NCBI GenBank assembly: GCA_022845955.1
Contig: AP025576.1
Span: 930,001-994,000, forward strand
Length of the DNA stretch: 64,000 nucleotides
Direction: 5' to 3'
Source: Lachnospiraceae bacterium
GTDB taxonomy: Bacteria; Bacillota; Clostridia; Lachnospirales; Lachnospiraceae
Part shown: positions 44,108 to 54,256 of the stretch, piece after piece
Position numbering within the stretch: position 1 is the first letter of the stretch
Layout of the letters: the number at the start of each line of letters is the position of its first letter
Program-made: the position numbers and the translations under genes
The notes under the pieces: model-generated
Seen by the model: only the letters and a program-made list of their open reading frames with translations
Database searches by the model: none
Told to the model about the DNA's origin: nothing

Positions 44108-45883
44108 ATGAAAAAAGAGAAATGGGAAGCATGGGGAAAAAGACTTTTAGGAAACCTATCCATGGGCAGGAGTCTGGGGATACAGATGCTGGTGGTATCC
44201 CTGATTATGGCAGGCCTGGGGGTTATTAGCCTGTACGCAAACCGGACGATTGAAAAGCAGGCCAATGATGCCAATCTGAAAATAGTATCCATGACCGTTG
44301 AAAAAATCGATGAACAGATACTGACAACCGAGAACCAGATGGCAAGTTATCTGACAAGCCGCAGAAGCGAACTGGTGGAAATTGAAAAAAATACATTGAA
44401 CAGGGAGTATCTTTACGCCATTCTTGACAAGGAAATGAAGAACAGTTTTTCTGCGAACAGCTGGATCCAGGCCGGTTTTCTGTATAACAGCGCGGGCCGG
44501 AGAATGGTCTCCTTCCGCAGCTCGGAATATTCCCTTCTTGCGGATGTGAGGGATTATAACCAGAGAATTGTATCCGGGAAAGAGGTTTTTTCCAATGACT
44601 GGGTTGCCAGAAAAATCGGAGACAAGGTTTACTTTGTGCGGACTATGCGTACCCTGGGATATTATCTTACCGTGTATATGGATGGGGATTCCTTCCTGAA
44701 GGTGATAGAAAAAGGGGAAAACAACCCTTTTGACGTTCTTTTTTTTACGGATGAGAACCGGAATGCCATCAGCGAAGCGGCACTTTCGGACGAAGCAAAG
44801 AAGCGGATCAGGCAGTTCGGACAGGAATTGATATACAATGCACCAGGGGAAACGGCAGCGGTCATCGGCAGCAGTTCCGCCCGGACCGGTCTGAGTCTGA
44901 TCGGGCTGCGTTATAAATCCTTTCTGCAGAAAAATATCGGCGCGCTCCAGATTCTCCTCGCTTTTTTTATGATACTCGCCGTGGCCTATATCATAGGATG
45001 GAGCTGGTTTAACCGGAAAACGCTGGTATATCCGGTTGACAAGCTGGTAAAAGCCATGGAAGAGGTGGAAAAGGGGAATCTGCAGGTAAAGGTGGAGGAG
45101 GAAGCCTATTATCAGGAATTCCGGTGCCTCAATTACCAGTTCAATCGTATGGTATCGGAAATAGAAAAACTGAAAATCGATGTGTATGAGGAGCAGCTGA
45201 ACCGTCAGAATTCAGAACTCAAATTCCTGCTTCTGCAAATCAATCCCCATTTTTTCCTGAATGCCCTGAATATCCTGTATACCCTGGCGCTGACCAGGCA
45301 GACCGATAAAATCAAGGAACTGGTTGCCCATCTGATGAAGCACAGCAGGTATATCCTGAAGGCGAGAAGTGAAAAAATCGGGGTGGAGGAGGAGCTGAAG
45401 CATATTGAGAATTTCATAGAAATCCAGAGGATCCGCTATACTTACCCCATTCAGTTTATACGAGAGGGGGAGCCGGAGTTGGCCGGCTGCCTGATTCCGC
45501 CCATGATGCTGTATACCTTTGTGGAAAATTCGGTGAAATACGGTCTGGTAGATGAAGAAGAGGGAGTACATATCACACTGCGGGTTGAAAAAGGGCAGAA
45601 GGAAGAGGAAAAGGGAACAGAGGCATGCCCGGGCTATTATTTCCGGCTCAAAGACTGCGGGCCCGGATATGCGCAGGAGGTGCTTCCGGTCCTGAACAGC
45701 GGGGATACTCTGCTGGACCGCCGGGGGGAGGAGCATTATGGTGTGGCAAATGTTGTGCAAAGGCTTGCAATCCTGTATCATGGAGAAGCGGAAATTACGT
45801 TTGGCAACGGTTCGCAGGGCGGCGCACAGGTGGATATCTGGATCCCCGGGGAAAAGCAAGGGGAGGCGGGGATGGCAGTTTAA
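44108..45883 (+). CDS. YesM-like sensor histidine kinase
   Basis: 591 residues from the ATG at 44108 (an in-frame GTG lies at 44099). Membrane segments near 27-45 and 278-300 enclose a sensor domain of about 230 residues; HAMP follows (VEKGNLQVKVEEE). The phospho-acceptor is H381 in LLQINPHFFLNALNIL, and the N box is YTFVENSVKYGL. The sensor is shorter than that of the other YesM protein at 12147, so a different ligand is likely. The partner regulator starts 67 bases downstream. Targets may be the GH3/GH35 and GH39/GH43 operons to the right. Confidence 0.92.
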   Translation: MKKEKWEAWGKRLLGNLSMGRSLGIQMLVVSLIMAGLGVISLYANRTIEKQANDANLKIVSMTVEKIDEQILTTENQMASYLTSRRSELVEIEKNTLNREYLYAILDKEMKNSFSANSWIQAGFLYNSAGRRMVSFRSSEYSLLADVRDYNQRIVSGKEVFSNDWVARKIGDKVYFVRTMRTLGYYLTVYMDGDSFLKVIEKGENNPFDVLFFTDENRNAISEAALSDEAKKRIRQFGQELIYNAPGETAAVIGSSSARTGLSLIGLRYKSFLQKNIGALQILLAFFMILAVAYIIGWSWFNRKTLVYPVDKLVKAMEEVEKGNLQVKVEEEAYYQEFRCLNYQFNRMVSEIEKLKIDVYEEQLNRQNSELKFLLLQINPHFFLNALNILYTLALTRQTDKIKELVAHLMKHSRYILKARSEKIGVEEELKHIENFIEIQRIRYTYPIQFIREGEPELAGCLIPPMMLYTFVENSVKYGLVDEEEGVHITLRVEKGQKEEEKGTEACPGYYFRLKDCGPGYAQEVLPVLNSGDTLLDRRGEEHYGVANVVQRLAILYHGEAEITFGNGSQGGAQVDIWIPGEKQGEAGMAV

Positions 45884-45950
45884 AAATTCCTTTCAAACTA
45901 CGGATTGATGCAGGATTGCAGGCAGGCCTGCGATGGCAGGGGGGATAAGA

Positions 45951-47525
45951 ATGAAGGTTTTACTGGTAGATGATGAAAAATTGGCGCTGGACGGACTCCG
46001 GATGGTGGTAGAGGTCCAGAAGGATCTGGCGGATCAGGTTTTCTGTGCCTCCAGTGCGGCTGAAGCCAAAAAAATCCTGGAGGAAGAAGTGGTGGACGTG
46101 GTGGTTACGGATATTGAGATGCCCATGGGGAGCGGACTGTCCCTGCTGCGCTGGATCCGGGATGAGAAAATAGAGATTGCCTGTATTTTCCAGACCTGTC
46201 ACGAAAGCTTTGCTTTTGCCAGGGAGGCCCTGGCCCTGGGCAGCTCCGATTACCTTGTAAAGCCTGTCCGGGAAACGGAAATCCGGGAGGCCCTGATAAA
46301 GGCCCGGGATAGTAGGGAACGCAGGCTGCGTCTGAAAAATGAGATCGCCCATGCAAGCATGATAAAGCAGTACCAGGGGGTTATGAAAAGCGTTTTCCTG
46401 ACGGAGCTGCTCCGGGGAAAGTTCGGAATGGACAGAGAAAAGATAAGGGAACAATTTGCTGTCCAGGGAATCGGGCTGAAGGAAGGGGAGCAGGTGCTGC
46501 TGCTTTCCATCAGCGTAACACGAATCGGGAAATCGGTGGCCGGCTGGGAAAAGGATATTTATGATTTTGCCATGCGTAATGTCATTGGGGAATCCCTGAA
46601 TCTCGCGGGAACAAACCGGATATGTCAGACCAATGTGGGAACCGACATCAATTATGCGGTGCTTTTGCTGGAAGGGGAGATCAACAAGGAGGGAATCCGG
46701 GAGGAATGCAGGAAGTTGATCCGTTGGATGCATAAGGAATTTGATACGGATATCCAGATTTATATGGCCGGTTTTGTAGATCCTGAGGCACTTCCCACAC
46801 AGTTTGAAACGCTGAGGCGGATGCAGCAGGATACCATATGGCAGGATAGCTTCTGTCTGTGTGAGGGGAGAAAGGGACCGCCCGGAGAGCCAAACCTTCA
46901 GACCTTTGAGGTGCTTATCCGGAAAGGGAGGCAGGAGGAATGTGCAGCCTTAGCGGAACGGTATATTGACCGGCTGGCCGGAGACGGGGGGATGACCAGG
47001 CCTGTCCTCCAGACCCTTTTAACGGGGCTGCGGAGTCTGGTCATCAGAAGCGGGAGGGAAAAGGCCGAACAGGGCATCCCGGCCGAACAGCTGGATGAAA
47101 CGGAGTATTCCGGCCGCTATCAGGCCGCCTTTGTATCCCGGGAAAATGCCGGGGATTTCCTCCGGTGGCTGCTGCTGCGGGATGGAGGCCGGGGAGAGAA
47201 ATCCGTGGTGGATCAGCTGAAGGAATTTATAAGCAACAATATTAATAAAGAAATCACAAGAAAAATGCTGGAGGATGCGGTACATTTGAACCGGGATTAT
47301 TTGAACCGTCTGTTTAAAAAGGAGACAGGGTTGTCCCTGGCGGAGTATATCGTGGAAAAGAAAATGGAGACCGCCAAAGAGCTTCTGGTGATGACGGATC
47401 TCTCTGTAGGGGAGGTGGGATATTGGGTAGGATATGAGAACTTTTCCTACTTTTCGAGATATTTCAAGAAGATTACAGGCGATTCCCCGGCCAGCTACCG
47501 GCAGAAATATAAAGGGGAAAATTAA
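45951..47525 (+). CDS. YesN-like response regulator with AraC-type DNA-binding domain
   Basis: 524 residues from the ATG at 45951; the frame opens at 45933 but the receiver domain begins at MKVLLVDDEK. The phospho-acceptor is D54 in VVTDIEMP. A middle domain of about 300 residues leads to two helix-turn-helix units at the C-terminus (LEDAVHLNRDYLNRLFK and VGEVGYWVGYENFSYFSRYFK). It forms a two-gene operon with the kinase upstream. No repeat like that of the first YesN system was found near its own promoter. Confidence 0.92.
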   Translation: MKVLLVDDEKLALDGLRMVVEVQKDLADQVFCASSAAEAKKILEEEVVDVVVTDIEMPMGSGLSLLRWIRDEKIEIACIFQTCHESFAFAREALALGSSDYLVKPVRETEIREALIKARDSRERRLRLKNEIAHASMIKQYQGVMKSVFLTELLRGKFGMDREKIREQFAVQGIGLKEGEQVLLLSISVTRIGKSVAGWEKDIYDFAMRNVIGESLNLAGTNRICQTNVGTDINYAVLLLEGEINKEGIREECRKLIRWMHKEFDTDIQIYMAGFVDPEALPTQFETLRRMQQDTIWQDSFCLCEGRKGPPGEPNLQTFEVLIRKGRQEECAALAERYIDRLAGDGGMTRPVLQTLLTGLRSLVIRSGREKAEQGIPAEQLDETEYSGRYQAAFVSRENAGDFLRWLLLRDGGRGEKSVVDQLKEFISNNINKEITRKMLEDAVHLNRDYLNRLFKKETGLSLAEYIVEKKMETAKELLVMTDLSVGEVGYWVGYENFSYFSRYFKKITGDSPASYRQKYKGEN

Positions 47526-47621
47526 AACGGACGGCGGTGGACGGAAGGAAATCCGTCACATATGAAGTCTGCGTACATGATATCATTCTAAGGTCCCTGA
47601 CGGGACAGACAGGAGAAGGCA

Positions 47622-48158
47622 ATGGAAGGTTTGGAACGGATTTTCGAGTTATGCAAAGAAGCGGGGGTTCATGAGCAGGCGGTCCTGCCGGTGGAAAAAC
47701 TGAAGTTTTCCGAGGAGGTCCGCCATCTGTGTGAAGTGAATTACTGTGGCTGCTATGGGAAAACCTGGGCATGCCCTCCCGGTGTGGGAAGCGTGGAGGA
47801 ATGCCGGAAAAAATGTATGGCTTTTTCACAGGTATATGTATTTACCACATGGCATCCGCTGGAGGATTCTCTGGATTTGGAGGGAATGCAGGAAGGAAAA
47901 GAAGAGCATGAAAAGGTATGTGTAAGGATACGGAAAATCTTTGAAAAAGCGTTTGAACAGATACTGGTTCTTACTTCGGAAGGCTGCGGAAACTGTCAGA
48001 CATGCACGTATCCGGACGCGCCCTGCCGGTTCCCGGAGCGTATGTGTCCCTCTGTGGAAAGCTATGGGATTTTTGTCAATGAAGAGGCAGCGGAAACGGG
48101 GATCCACTATATTAATGGAGTGAATACGGTAACTTACTTCGGTAATGTTTTCTTTTAA
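47622..48158 (+). CDS. DUF2284 cysteine-rich metal-binding protein
   Basis: 178 residues with AGGAGA upstream. It has at least ten Cys, in patterns NYCGCYGKTWACPPG near 40-53 and GCGNCQTCTYPDAPCRFPERMC near 123-144. These match the DUF2284 family of predicted metal-binding, probably iron-sulphur, proteins. Function is unknown; members often occur in anaerobes. It stands alone after the YesN-like gene and its stop lies five bases from the converging GH35 gene. Confidence 0.85.
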   Translation: MEGLERIFELCKEAGVHEQAVLPVEKLKFSEEVRHLCEVNYCGCYGKTWACPPGVGSVEECRKKCMAFSQVYVFTTWHPLEDSLDLEGMQEGKEEHEKVCVRIRKIFEKAFEQILVLTSEGCGNCQTCTYPDAPCRFPERMCPSVESYGIFVNEEAAETGIHYINGVNTVTYFGNVFF

Positions 48159-48163
48159 AACGG

Positions 48164-49726
48164 TCAGTACAGGCAGACCTCAAACCGAAGAACGCCCGCC
48201 ATGGGGCCGATAGAAGCACGCATTCGCTCATCACCGTTTAGAATTCGTCCGGGACAGAAGCGGTTCCCGGTAAAGATGCCTTCCTCCAGCCGCAGGAGGC
48301 TGACTTTTTTCTCGCTTCCCTTTTTAGCCAGAACCTCAATCCGGAAATTACAGCCGGTAATATAAAAACCAAAATCCCCGTCCTCTATCAGGAAACCGGC
48401 GCTGCCCGGCATGTCCGGCCGGCCTCCTGTATAGGTGAGCTTTACGTCTGTCCGGGGAAGGGAGAGGATGATCCCCTTGTCATGTTCATTTTTGCGGAGG
48501 AAGGCATGCAGCTTTCCGGAACCCCGGTGTTCCGTAAGGAGTCCGGTCATACCGGAAAGGATTTCATAGCTTCTTTGCAGGTAGCAGCCCGTCCCCGTGC
48601 TGGAAAAAGCGGACATATCAATTTGCAGTGCGGCCATCACTGCGGCGTCCGGCGACGGCAGCTCCCCGGGAGCAGCGGCGGACGGAAGCATATCTTCGAT
48701 ACCGAAAGGAGAAAAGCCCAGCGCGTAATATTGGCCGAAGGCGTAAAATACGTTGGAGGCGGTAACCGGATCCCTTCTGGCTTCCGGGATAAACAGGGGA
48801 TTGCCGCCCGCACTGTAAGCATCGCAGACCCCCTTGAAATCGGAGAGGTAAACATCGGGGGAAAGCATGTCGATGGAGGGAACAAGCTTTTTCCACAGAT
48901 CCATATATTTGGCGATGGGACCGCCGCAGGGATAGGATCCGGGGATTTCGGGAAATTGTTCCAGCCAGGCATTTACATTCAAGGGAAGAGGATATTCCGT
49001 CTTCCCCGCATGGGCGATCTTCTGGATGGCGAGACAATAATGAAAGGTCATGAAAAGCTCCGGTGCATCCTCTTTGAACAGGGGATACCAGGAGTCTTTA
49101 TTTTCTATTGCAATACCGGCATATTCCTTCATGGAAGGAGGGACAGGGGAGCAGTAGGCCGTCCGGGCTTGTTCGCTGTAATCCCTCTGGGCGCCGAGAA
49201 AACCGCTCTCATTTTCCACCTGTACCATAATAACGGTATTTTCTTCCTTGTCGGTTTCCCGCAGATGGGCCATGAAGCGGGCAAAGGCATTGGCATCGGC
49301 TTCTATGGCATCGGTGCAGAGCGGGGAAACGGTATCCGACGGATTTTCAGGGCTGTAACAGGCCCGGAAATAGCGGCCAGGATTTTCTTTTATCCAGGAG
49401 GGCGCGTACATGGATTCCCCATTTTTCCAGAGGCCGAACCACAGCAGGATAAGCTTTTTCCCCTCCCTTCCGGCCTGGGAAAGCAGACTGTCCATAAGGC
49501 TGAAATCAAAGTGTCCTTCCTCCGGCTCCAGAGTTTCCCAGTATACCGGGGCGATTACCGTGTTCAGGGGAAGGGAGCGAAGGGCGGGCCATACGTGTTC
49601 CTCCATATAAGCGGGGGAGGAACTGCTGGAATTATGGATTTCCCCGCCAAGAATCAAAAAAGGCTGATCCTTTACATAGAGAGTGGGAATTCCGTAACGG
49701 TTGGGTGCTATTCGTGGTATCATCAT
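48164..49726 (-). CDS. GH35/DUF5597-type beta-galactosidase
   Basis: 520 residues, no signal peptide. A TIM barrel fills about 10-350, with NTVIAPVYWETLEPEEGHFDF as a family marker. Likely catalytic residues are E173 in VQVENESG and E315 in LFIPEARRD. The C-terminal beta domain fits DUF5597, often joined to GH35-type barrels. GGAGGA precedes the ATG. Its start overlaps the GH3 stop by four bases, so both are translated together. Beta-galactosidase activity is the family default; other beta-glycosides are possible. Confidence 0.85.
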   Translation of the reverse strand: MMIPRIAPNRYGIPTLYVKDQPFLILGGEIHNSSSSSPAYMEEHVWPALRSLPLNTVIAPVYWETLEPEEGHFDFSLMDSLLSQAGREGKKLILLWFGLWKNGESMYAPSWIKENPGRYFRACYSPENPSDTVSPLCTDAIEADANAFARFMAHLRETDKEENTVIMVQVENESGFLGAQRDYSEQARTAYCSPVPPSMKEYAGIAIENKDSWYPLFKEDAPELFMTFHYCLAIQKIAHAGKTEYPLPLNVNAWLEQFPEIPGSYPCGGPIAKYMDLWKKLVPSIDMLSPDVYLSDFKGVCDAYSAGGNPLFIPEARRDPVTASNVFYAFGQYYALGFSPFGIEDMLPSAAAPGELPSPDAAVMAALQIDMSAFSSTGTGCYLQRSYEILSGMTGLLTEHRGSGKLHAFLRKNEHDKGIILSLPRTDVKLTYTGGRPDMPGSAGFLIEDGDFGFYITGCNFRIEVLAKKGSEKKVSLLRLEEGIFTGNRFCPGRILNGDERMRASIGPMAGVLRFEVCLY

Positions 49727-52338
49727 TGCTGTTCCTCCTTTTCCACATAATCCGTATAGGATTGAAGTTTACATAACGTGTGCATCAAATGGGAGGCGGC
49801 AAGAAGAAGCTGGGGCCTGGTTACCCGGCCTTCCTCATAGCCCCTGCGTACCTGGGCAATTACCGGCGGGCCTCCGGGCATAATGATATCATTACCCGCA
49901 GCCACGGCGTCCGCGCCGTCCACCACAATATCCATATCGCCCCAATCGGTGACCACAATGCCTTCATAACCCCATTCTTCCCGGAGAATGCGGGTGCACA
50001 GATCGCAGCTGCCTCCGGCAAAGGTTCCGTTAATCTTGTTAAAGGAAGACATAAAGGTATGGACATGGCTTCCCCTGACCGCCATTTCAAAGGGCTTCAG
50101 GTAAAGCTCTCTTGCTGCGCGTTCGGTGAGGATGGAATCCACCGCATCAAAGGAAAAACGGGCGCTGCCCCGCCGGTAGGTTTCCTGTTCATTGACCGCG
50201 AAATGCTTGGGGCAGGCGGTAAGGGGATTGTTTTCCTGCGCGCCTCTGCATACATAGGTACCGCAGACGCCGGCGAGCACCGGATCTTCGGAGAAATATT
50301 CAAAATTTCTGCCGCCGGTGGGACTGCGGTGCAGATTCAGTGCGGGAGCCAGCCAGCTGTCCACATGCTGCCGGGCGGCTTCATAACCGCAGGCGCTGCC
50401 GAAATCCATAAGCACCTGCGGATCAAAGCTGCAGGCCAGAAGCATTCCGGTGGGCCAGGCGGTCTGTCCCACACTGGCAGGGCCGTCTTTATAAAAAAGG
50501 GAGGGAATCCCGTATTTGGGAAGGGAAGGGGATACATAACCCATGCTTCCTTCCGGATGAGAGCAGACGGCAATGGGATCTCCATTTTCATAATAACAGG
50601 TTGGTGCCGCCTGGGAACCGAAGCCTCCGAAGGGAAGCCCGGGGCCGTAGCCGTTTACGAGGACCGCCAGTTCTTCCGTGCTCATTTGTGCCAGAAATGC
50701 ATCCATGGATACGTTCCCGTCCGCCACATCACATAACCGGAGGGGATGGGGATATGCCCGGGAGATTTCCGCAGCTGTCCGGGAGATTTCCGGCATTGCG
50801 GTAGTGCGGATGGTAATATCGTCCTGCAATACGGAAAAAGCCGGAGCTATCCGCTTTTCCTGTTCCTCCCCGGGATAAGTGATAGGTGAGGCACCCTTTG
50901 CCGAAAGAAAAGAAAGCTTATCCCTGTTACAGGGCTTCAGGCTAAGGCAGTTTGTAAAGCGGGCGCAGATTACGGGCCCGGATACTGTAAAAGAGCCTGC
51001 AATTCGGGTACTCCGGGAGGAATTGCCCACCCGTATGTAGTAGGTGCCTGCTTCCATCAGATAGGATGCGCTCTCCTCGTCATAGGAAGAAAGCTGCTCC
51101 AGCGGTATGGCAATGGTGATCTTCTGAGTTTCTCCCGGTGCCAGCAGCTTTGTTTTTTCCCAGGCCTTCAGTTCCTGGTAAGGTTTTTCCAGCTTTCCCC
51201 AGGGAGCGGATACATATACCTGCACCACCTCTTTTCCGGTATAGCGGCCGGAACGGTTTTTGACCGTCGCGCGGACCAGGAGGGTACCGGCCTCTTTCCC
51301 GATCCCGGTATCCGTTATGGAAAAATCAGCATAGGACAGACCATACCCGAAGGGATAGACCACGTCTTTTCCGAAGGAGTCAAAATACCGGTAACCCATA
51401 TAAATATCCTCCAGGTAAACGGTGACAGGGCTTTTCGCGAAGCCCGTACTTCCATTATCCGCCGCATCCAGGCCGTAATCCCCGTATTCCTTCAGGGTAT
51501 CCGGATGCTCCTTATCCCAGCTGAAATGAGAAGAACCGGGATACTCTTCATAGGAGCGGGCAAACGTGGAGCATAGCTTGCCGGACGGGGTGAGATCCCC
51601 TACAAGGATATCTGCCAGCGCGGCAGCACCCTGTTCCCCGGGAAGGCCGATAAACAATACGGATTCAACGGAAGCATAATTCCGGATCCAGTCGGTATCG
51701 AGGACGCCGTTGCTGTTCAGGATTATAACCACATGAGAAAAGGCGGTGCAGACCTGCCTGCACAGTCGCTTTTCCTGCGACGTCAGATAATAGTCGTCAG
51801 GCACGTGTCTGTCACATTCTTCACCGCCCGAGGAACGGCCCAGTACCAGAATGGCCGTATCCGTCCGGGCGGCAGCTTCCCCAAGCAAATCATCGGGAAC
51901 GGTGAATTCTTCCTTCGGAGGCTCGTATTTCCCGAAAATTTCATAGATGATACCACTGTTAATCAAATCCGTCCCCGATTCCGCCAGCCGGGCAAAAGGA
52001 TCCTCCGTAACCTGGGAGGAGAGCTGTTCCCGGTAGAATGCGGCAGTCTCCGGCACAGGCCGAATCCCGGCCCTCCTGCATTCCTCCAGGATAGAGAGAG
52101 GCTGTTCCACGTTCCGGGAAGCGCCGGAGCCTGCTCCGCCAATCAGGGTATCCAGCTGGGAGCGGCCGAAAAAGGCCGCTGTACTTCCTTTATCCAGAGG
52201 AAGAAAATGATTCTTGTTGGCGAGCAGGACAATGGATTCCCCCGCCAGCTTTTTTGCGGTGCCGCGCAGTTCCTCCCTTGTCCTTATGGCAGGAGCAGGC
52301 AGGCTGTAAGGCTGCTTTGCTGTGTATAAATTGGACAT
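49723..52338 (-). CDS. GH3 beta-glycosidase with reversed domain order
   Basis: 871 residues, no signal peptide, AAGGAG before the ATG. The usual second domain comes first: an alpha/beta sandwich at about 35-290 with the GGEECDR segment, then a fibronectin-type domain at about 345-455 (after YPFGYGLSY). The catalytic barrel lies at about 545-850, with CPKHFAVNEQE and nucleophile D798 in VVTDWGD. This order is known from a minority of GH3 enzymes of rumen and gut Firmicutes. It is co-translated with the GH35 gene and divergent from the xylan-type importer operon. Beta-glucosidase or beta-xylosidase activity is likely. Confidence 0.92.
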   Translation of the reverse strand: MSNLYTAKQPYSLPAPAIRTREELRGTAKKLAGESIVLLANKNHFLPLDKGSTAAFFGRSQLDTLIGGAGSGASRNVEQPLSILEECRRAGIRPVPETAAFYREQLSSQVTEDPFARLAESGTDLINSGIIYEIFGKYEPPKEEFTVPDDLLGEAAARTDTAILVLGRSSGGEECDRHVPDDYYLTSQEKRLCRQVCTAFSHVVIILNSNGVLDTDWIRNYASVESVLFIGLPGEQGAAALADILVGDLTPSGKLCSTFARSYEEYPGSSHFSWDKEHPDTLKEYGDYGLDAADNGSTGFAKSPVTVYLEDIYMGYRYFDSFGKDVVYPFGYGLSYADFSITDTGIGKEAGTLLVRATVKNRSGRYTGKEVVQVYVSAPWGKLEKPYQELKAWEKTKLLAPGETQKITIAIPLEQLSSYDEESASYLMEAGTYYIRVGNSSRSTRIAGSFTVSGPVICARFTNCLSLKPCNRDKLSFLSAKGASPITYPGEEQEKRIAPAFSVLQDDITIRTTAMPEISRTAAEISRAYPHPLRLCDVADGNVSMDAFLAQMSTEELAVLVNGYGPGLPFGGFGSQAAPTCYYENGDPIAVCSHPEGSMGYVSPSLPKYGIPSLFYKDGPASVGQTAWPTGMLLACSFDPQVLMDFGSACGYEAARQHVDSWLAPALNLHRSPTGGRNFEYFSEDPVLAGVCGTYVCRGAQENNPLTACPKHFAVNEQETYRRGSARFSFDAVDSILTERAARELYLKPFEMAVRGSHVHTFMSSFNKINGTFAGGSCDLCTRILREEWGYEGIVVTDWGDMDIVVDGADAVAAGNDIIMPGGPPVIAQVRRGYEEGRVTRPQLLLAASHLMHTLCKLQSYTDYVEKEEQQ

Positions 52339-52364
52339 TTTGTACTCCTTTCTTATTGGTAAAA

Positions 52365-52426
52365 TATATGTTTTGTATATGTTTTGTTGATTCTACCATA
52401 AAGAAATAAAAAAATATACAAACATA
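52365..52426. promoter_or_regulatory. Candidate operator between GH3 and importer operons
   Basis: TATATGTTTTG is repeated back to back at 52365-52375 and 52376-52386. A near-reverse copy, TATACAAACATA, is at 52415-52426. The site lies 27-88 bases upstream of the GH3 start, in the spacer that serves both divergent operons. The binding protein is unknown. Confidence 0.4.
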
Positions 52427-52463
52427 CCAAAAATGTCGCGATAGGTAAAAGGATTGGTCGTGT

Positions 52464-52492
52464 TTGTGAAAGACGGGTGATAGAAATAATGT
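52464..52492 (+). promoter_or_regulatory. Possible promoter of the xylan-type importer operon
   Basis: TTGTGA (52464-52469) and TAATGT (52487-52492) are 17 bases apart, about 55 bases before the lipoprotein start. Match to consensus is weak. Confidence 0.28.
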
Positions 52493-52546
52493 TACACTCT
52501 AAACACTACAGTAAATTACGATAAACTGATTAAAGGAGAGGATTAT

Positions 52547-54184
52547 ATGAAAAGGAAAAGTCTTGCAATGCTTTTGGCATTCACTTTGGCGGCAGGCGCC
52601 CTTACCGCCTGCGGAGGATCCGCGGCCACAGCTCCGGCAGAGTCCGCACAGGCGGGTACCACGGCGGGTACGGAGTCCGGAACGGAAAACAGCAGCGGAC
52701 AGGCGGCCGAAGACGGCGCAGCAGCTGCGTCAGCGCTGCCCCTTACCGATGAGCCGGTAACGCTGAAAGCCTGGATGTCTATTGATGCCACCACCGCCAA
52801 TAACATAACGACATATGCGCAAACGCCTGCGGCACAGGAAGCGGAGAAGCGTACCGGAGTACATATCGAATATTCCCACCCGGCCACCACCGCTACCCAG
52901 GAGCAGTTTAATCTTCTGGTAGCAAGCGGTAATCTGCCGGATATCATGTGGTATAACTCCAACAGCGCCAAATATACAGGCGGTATGGATGCCCTGATTG
53001 ATGACGGTATTTTCCTGGATCTTACGGATTATCTGCAGTATATGCCCAATTATGTGGCAGCTATGGAACGGAATGCGGAGACACAGCTGCAGTGCAAGAC
53101 GGATACCGGACGCTATGCTGTGGCATGGATGCTTAATATTGAAAAAGAATGGGACTGGGGAGGTCCGCTAGTGCGAAAGGACTGGCTGGATGACTGCGGC
53201 CTGGATACGCCGGTAACCTATGATGACTGGTACGAAATGCTGAAGGCTTTTAAGGAACAAAAGGGCGCTGCGGTACCTATGCTCACCGGCGCCAAGGAAT
53301 TCTACAATATGCTGGAGGATTTGAATGCAGGCTACGGTGTAACCGATGATTTTATCAATAAGGACGGAAAAGCTACTTATGCCCCTATTCTGGATGATTA
53401 CAAGGATTATATGAAGCTGATGGGCCGGTGGTACAGCGAAGGGTTGATCGATCCGGAATTCATGACCAGGGATACACAGGATCAATACACGATGGCTAAT
53501 GACCAGACAGGCGTACATTTGTTTGGCGTATGGACCTTCCCCAGTATTTTTGAAGCCAAATACAGCCAGGAATGGATACCGGTGCCTTATCCGGTGAAGA
53601 CAGAGGGAGAGGTCGCCCATCTGGGATGGCAGCAGTATGAAATCTGCTCCGATGCCCTTGGTATTACCACCAGCTGTAAGGATCCTGTCCTGGCGGCGAA
53701 ATGGATTGACTATTTCTATTCTGAAGAAGGATCCCTTCTGAAGAACTATGGTATTGAAGGGGAAACCTTTGAATATATCGACGGCGAGCCTCAGCTGAAT
53801 GAAGAGGTGCGCCAGGCTAAGGCGGATGGTACCAAATCGGGCTATGATTATCTGGGTGTTGCCCTGACCGGCATTTATGACTGGAAAAATTCCCTGTACG
53901 GAAATGACGAAAAGAATCTGGTTTGCTATGATGTATGGGATGCTTCCACAGACGGCTCCTATGTAATGCCTCCTATTTCCATGACCTCTGAGGAAGGCAC
54001 TGATTATTCCGCAATTATGGGGGATATCACCACTTATGTACAGGAATGTACGGTGAAATTCATCACCGGGGCCATGGATGTGGAGAAGGATTGGGATACC
54101 TATGTTTCCCAAATCCGGTCCATGGGTATCGAACAGGCGGCGGAGTACCAGCAGGCGGCTTTGGACAGATACTTTGCGCGTTAA
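52547..54184 (+). CDS. Extracellular sugar-binding lipoprotein of the xylan-type importer
   Basis: 545 residues behind AAAGGAGAGG. Lipobox LTAC gives C22 as the lipidated residue, followed by an Ala/Ser/Thr-rich linker to about residue 65. The body resembles LplA/YtcQ binding proteins (AEKRTGVHIEYSHPATT, NLPDIMWYNSN). It starts an operon of binding protein, two permeases, GH39 and GH43. A hairpin at 54257-54283 follows. Confidence 0.9.
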   Translation: MKRKSLAMLLAFTLAAGALTACGGSAATAPAESAQAGTTAGTESGTENSSGQAAEDGAAAASALPLTDEPVTLKAWMSIDATTANNITTYAQTPAAQEAEKRTGVHIEYSHPATTATQEQFNLLVASGNLPDIMWYNSNSAKYTGGMDALIDDGIFLDLTDYLQYMPNYVAAMERNAETQLQCKTDTGRYAVAWMLNIEKEWDWGGPLVRKDWLDDCGLDTPVTYDDWYEMLKAFKEQKGAAVPMLTGAKEFYNMLEDLNAGYGVTDDFINKDGKATYAPILDDYKDYMKLMGRWYSEGLIDPEFMTRDTQDQYTMANDQTGVHLFGVWTFPSIFEAKYSQEWIPVPYPVKTEGEVAHLGWQQYEICSDALGITTSCKDPVLAAKWIDYFYSEEGSLLKNYGIEGETFEYIDGEPQLNEEVRQAKADGTKSGYDYLGVALTGIYDWKNSLYGNDEKNLVCYDVWDASTDGSYVMPPISMTSEEGTDYSAIMGDITTYVQECTVKFITGAMDVEKDWDTYVSQIRSMGIEQAAEYQQAALDRYFAR

Positions 54185-54256
54185 CCGGTGCTTGTTTCTT
54201 TCGGACAGGTAAGTAAAGGTATGGTAACAAGTACGAGGCATTGGCAGAAGGGAAGA

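Noticed and set aside
48482..49750. 422-residue plus-strand frame opposite the GH35/DUF5597 gene
   Set aside because: Long only because of GC-rich codon positions; the minus-strand frame has family motifs and coupling with GH3.
49780..50736. 318-residue plus-strand frame opposite the GH3 gene
   Set aside because: No family motifs or ribosome site; the opposite strand encodes the GH3 barrel.
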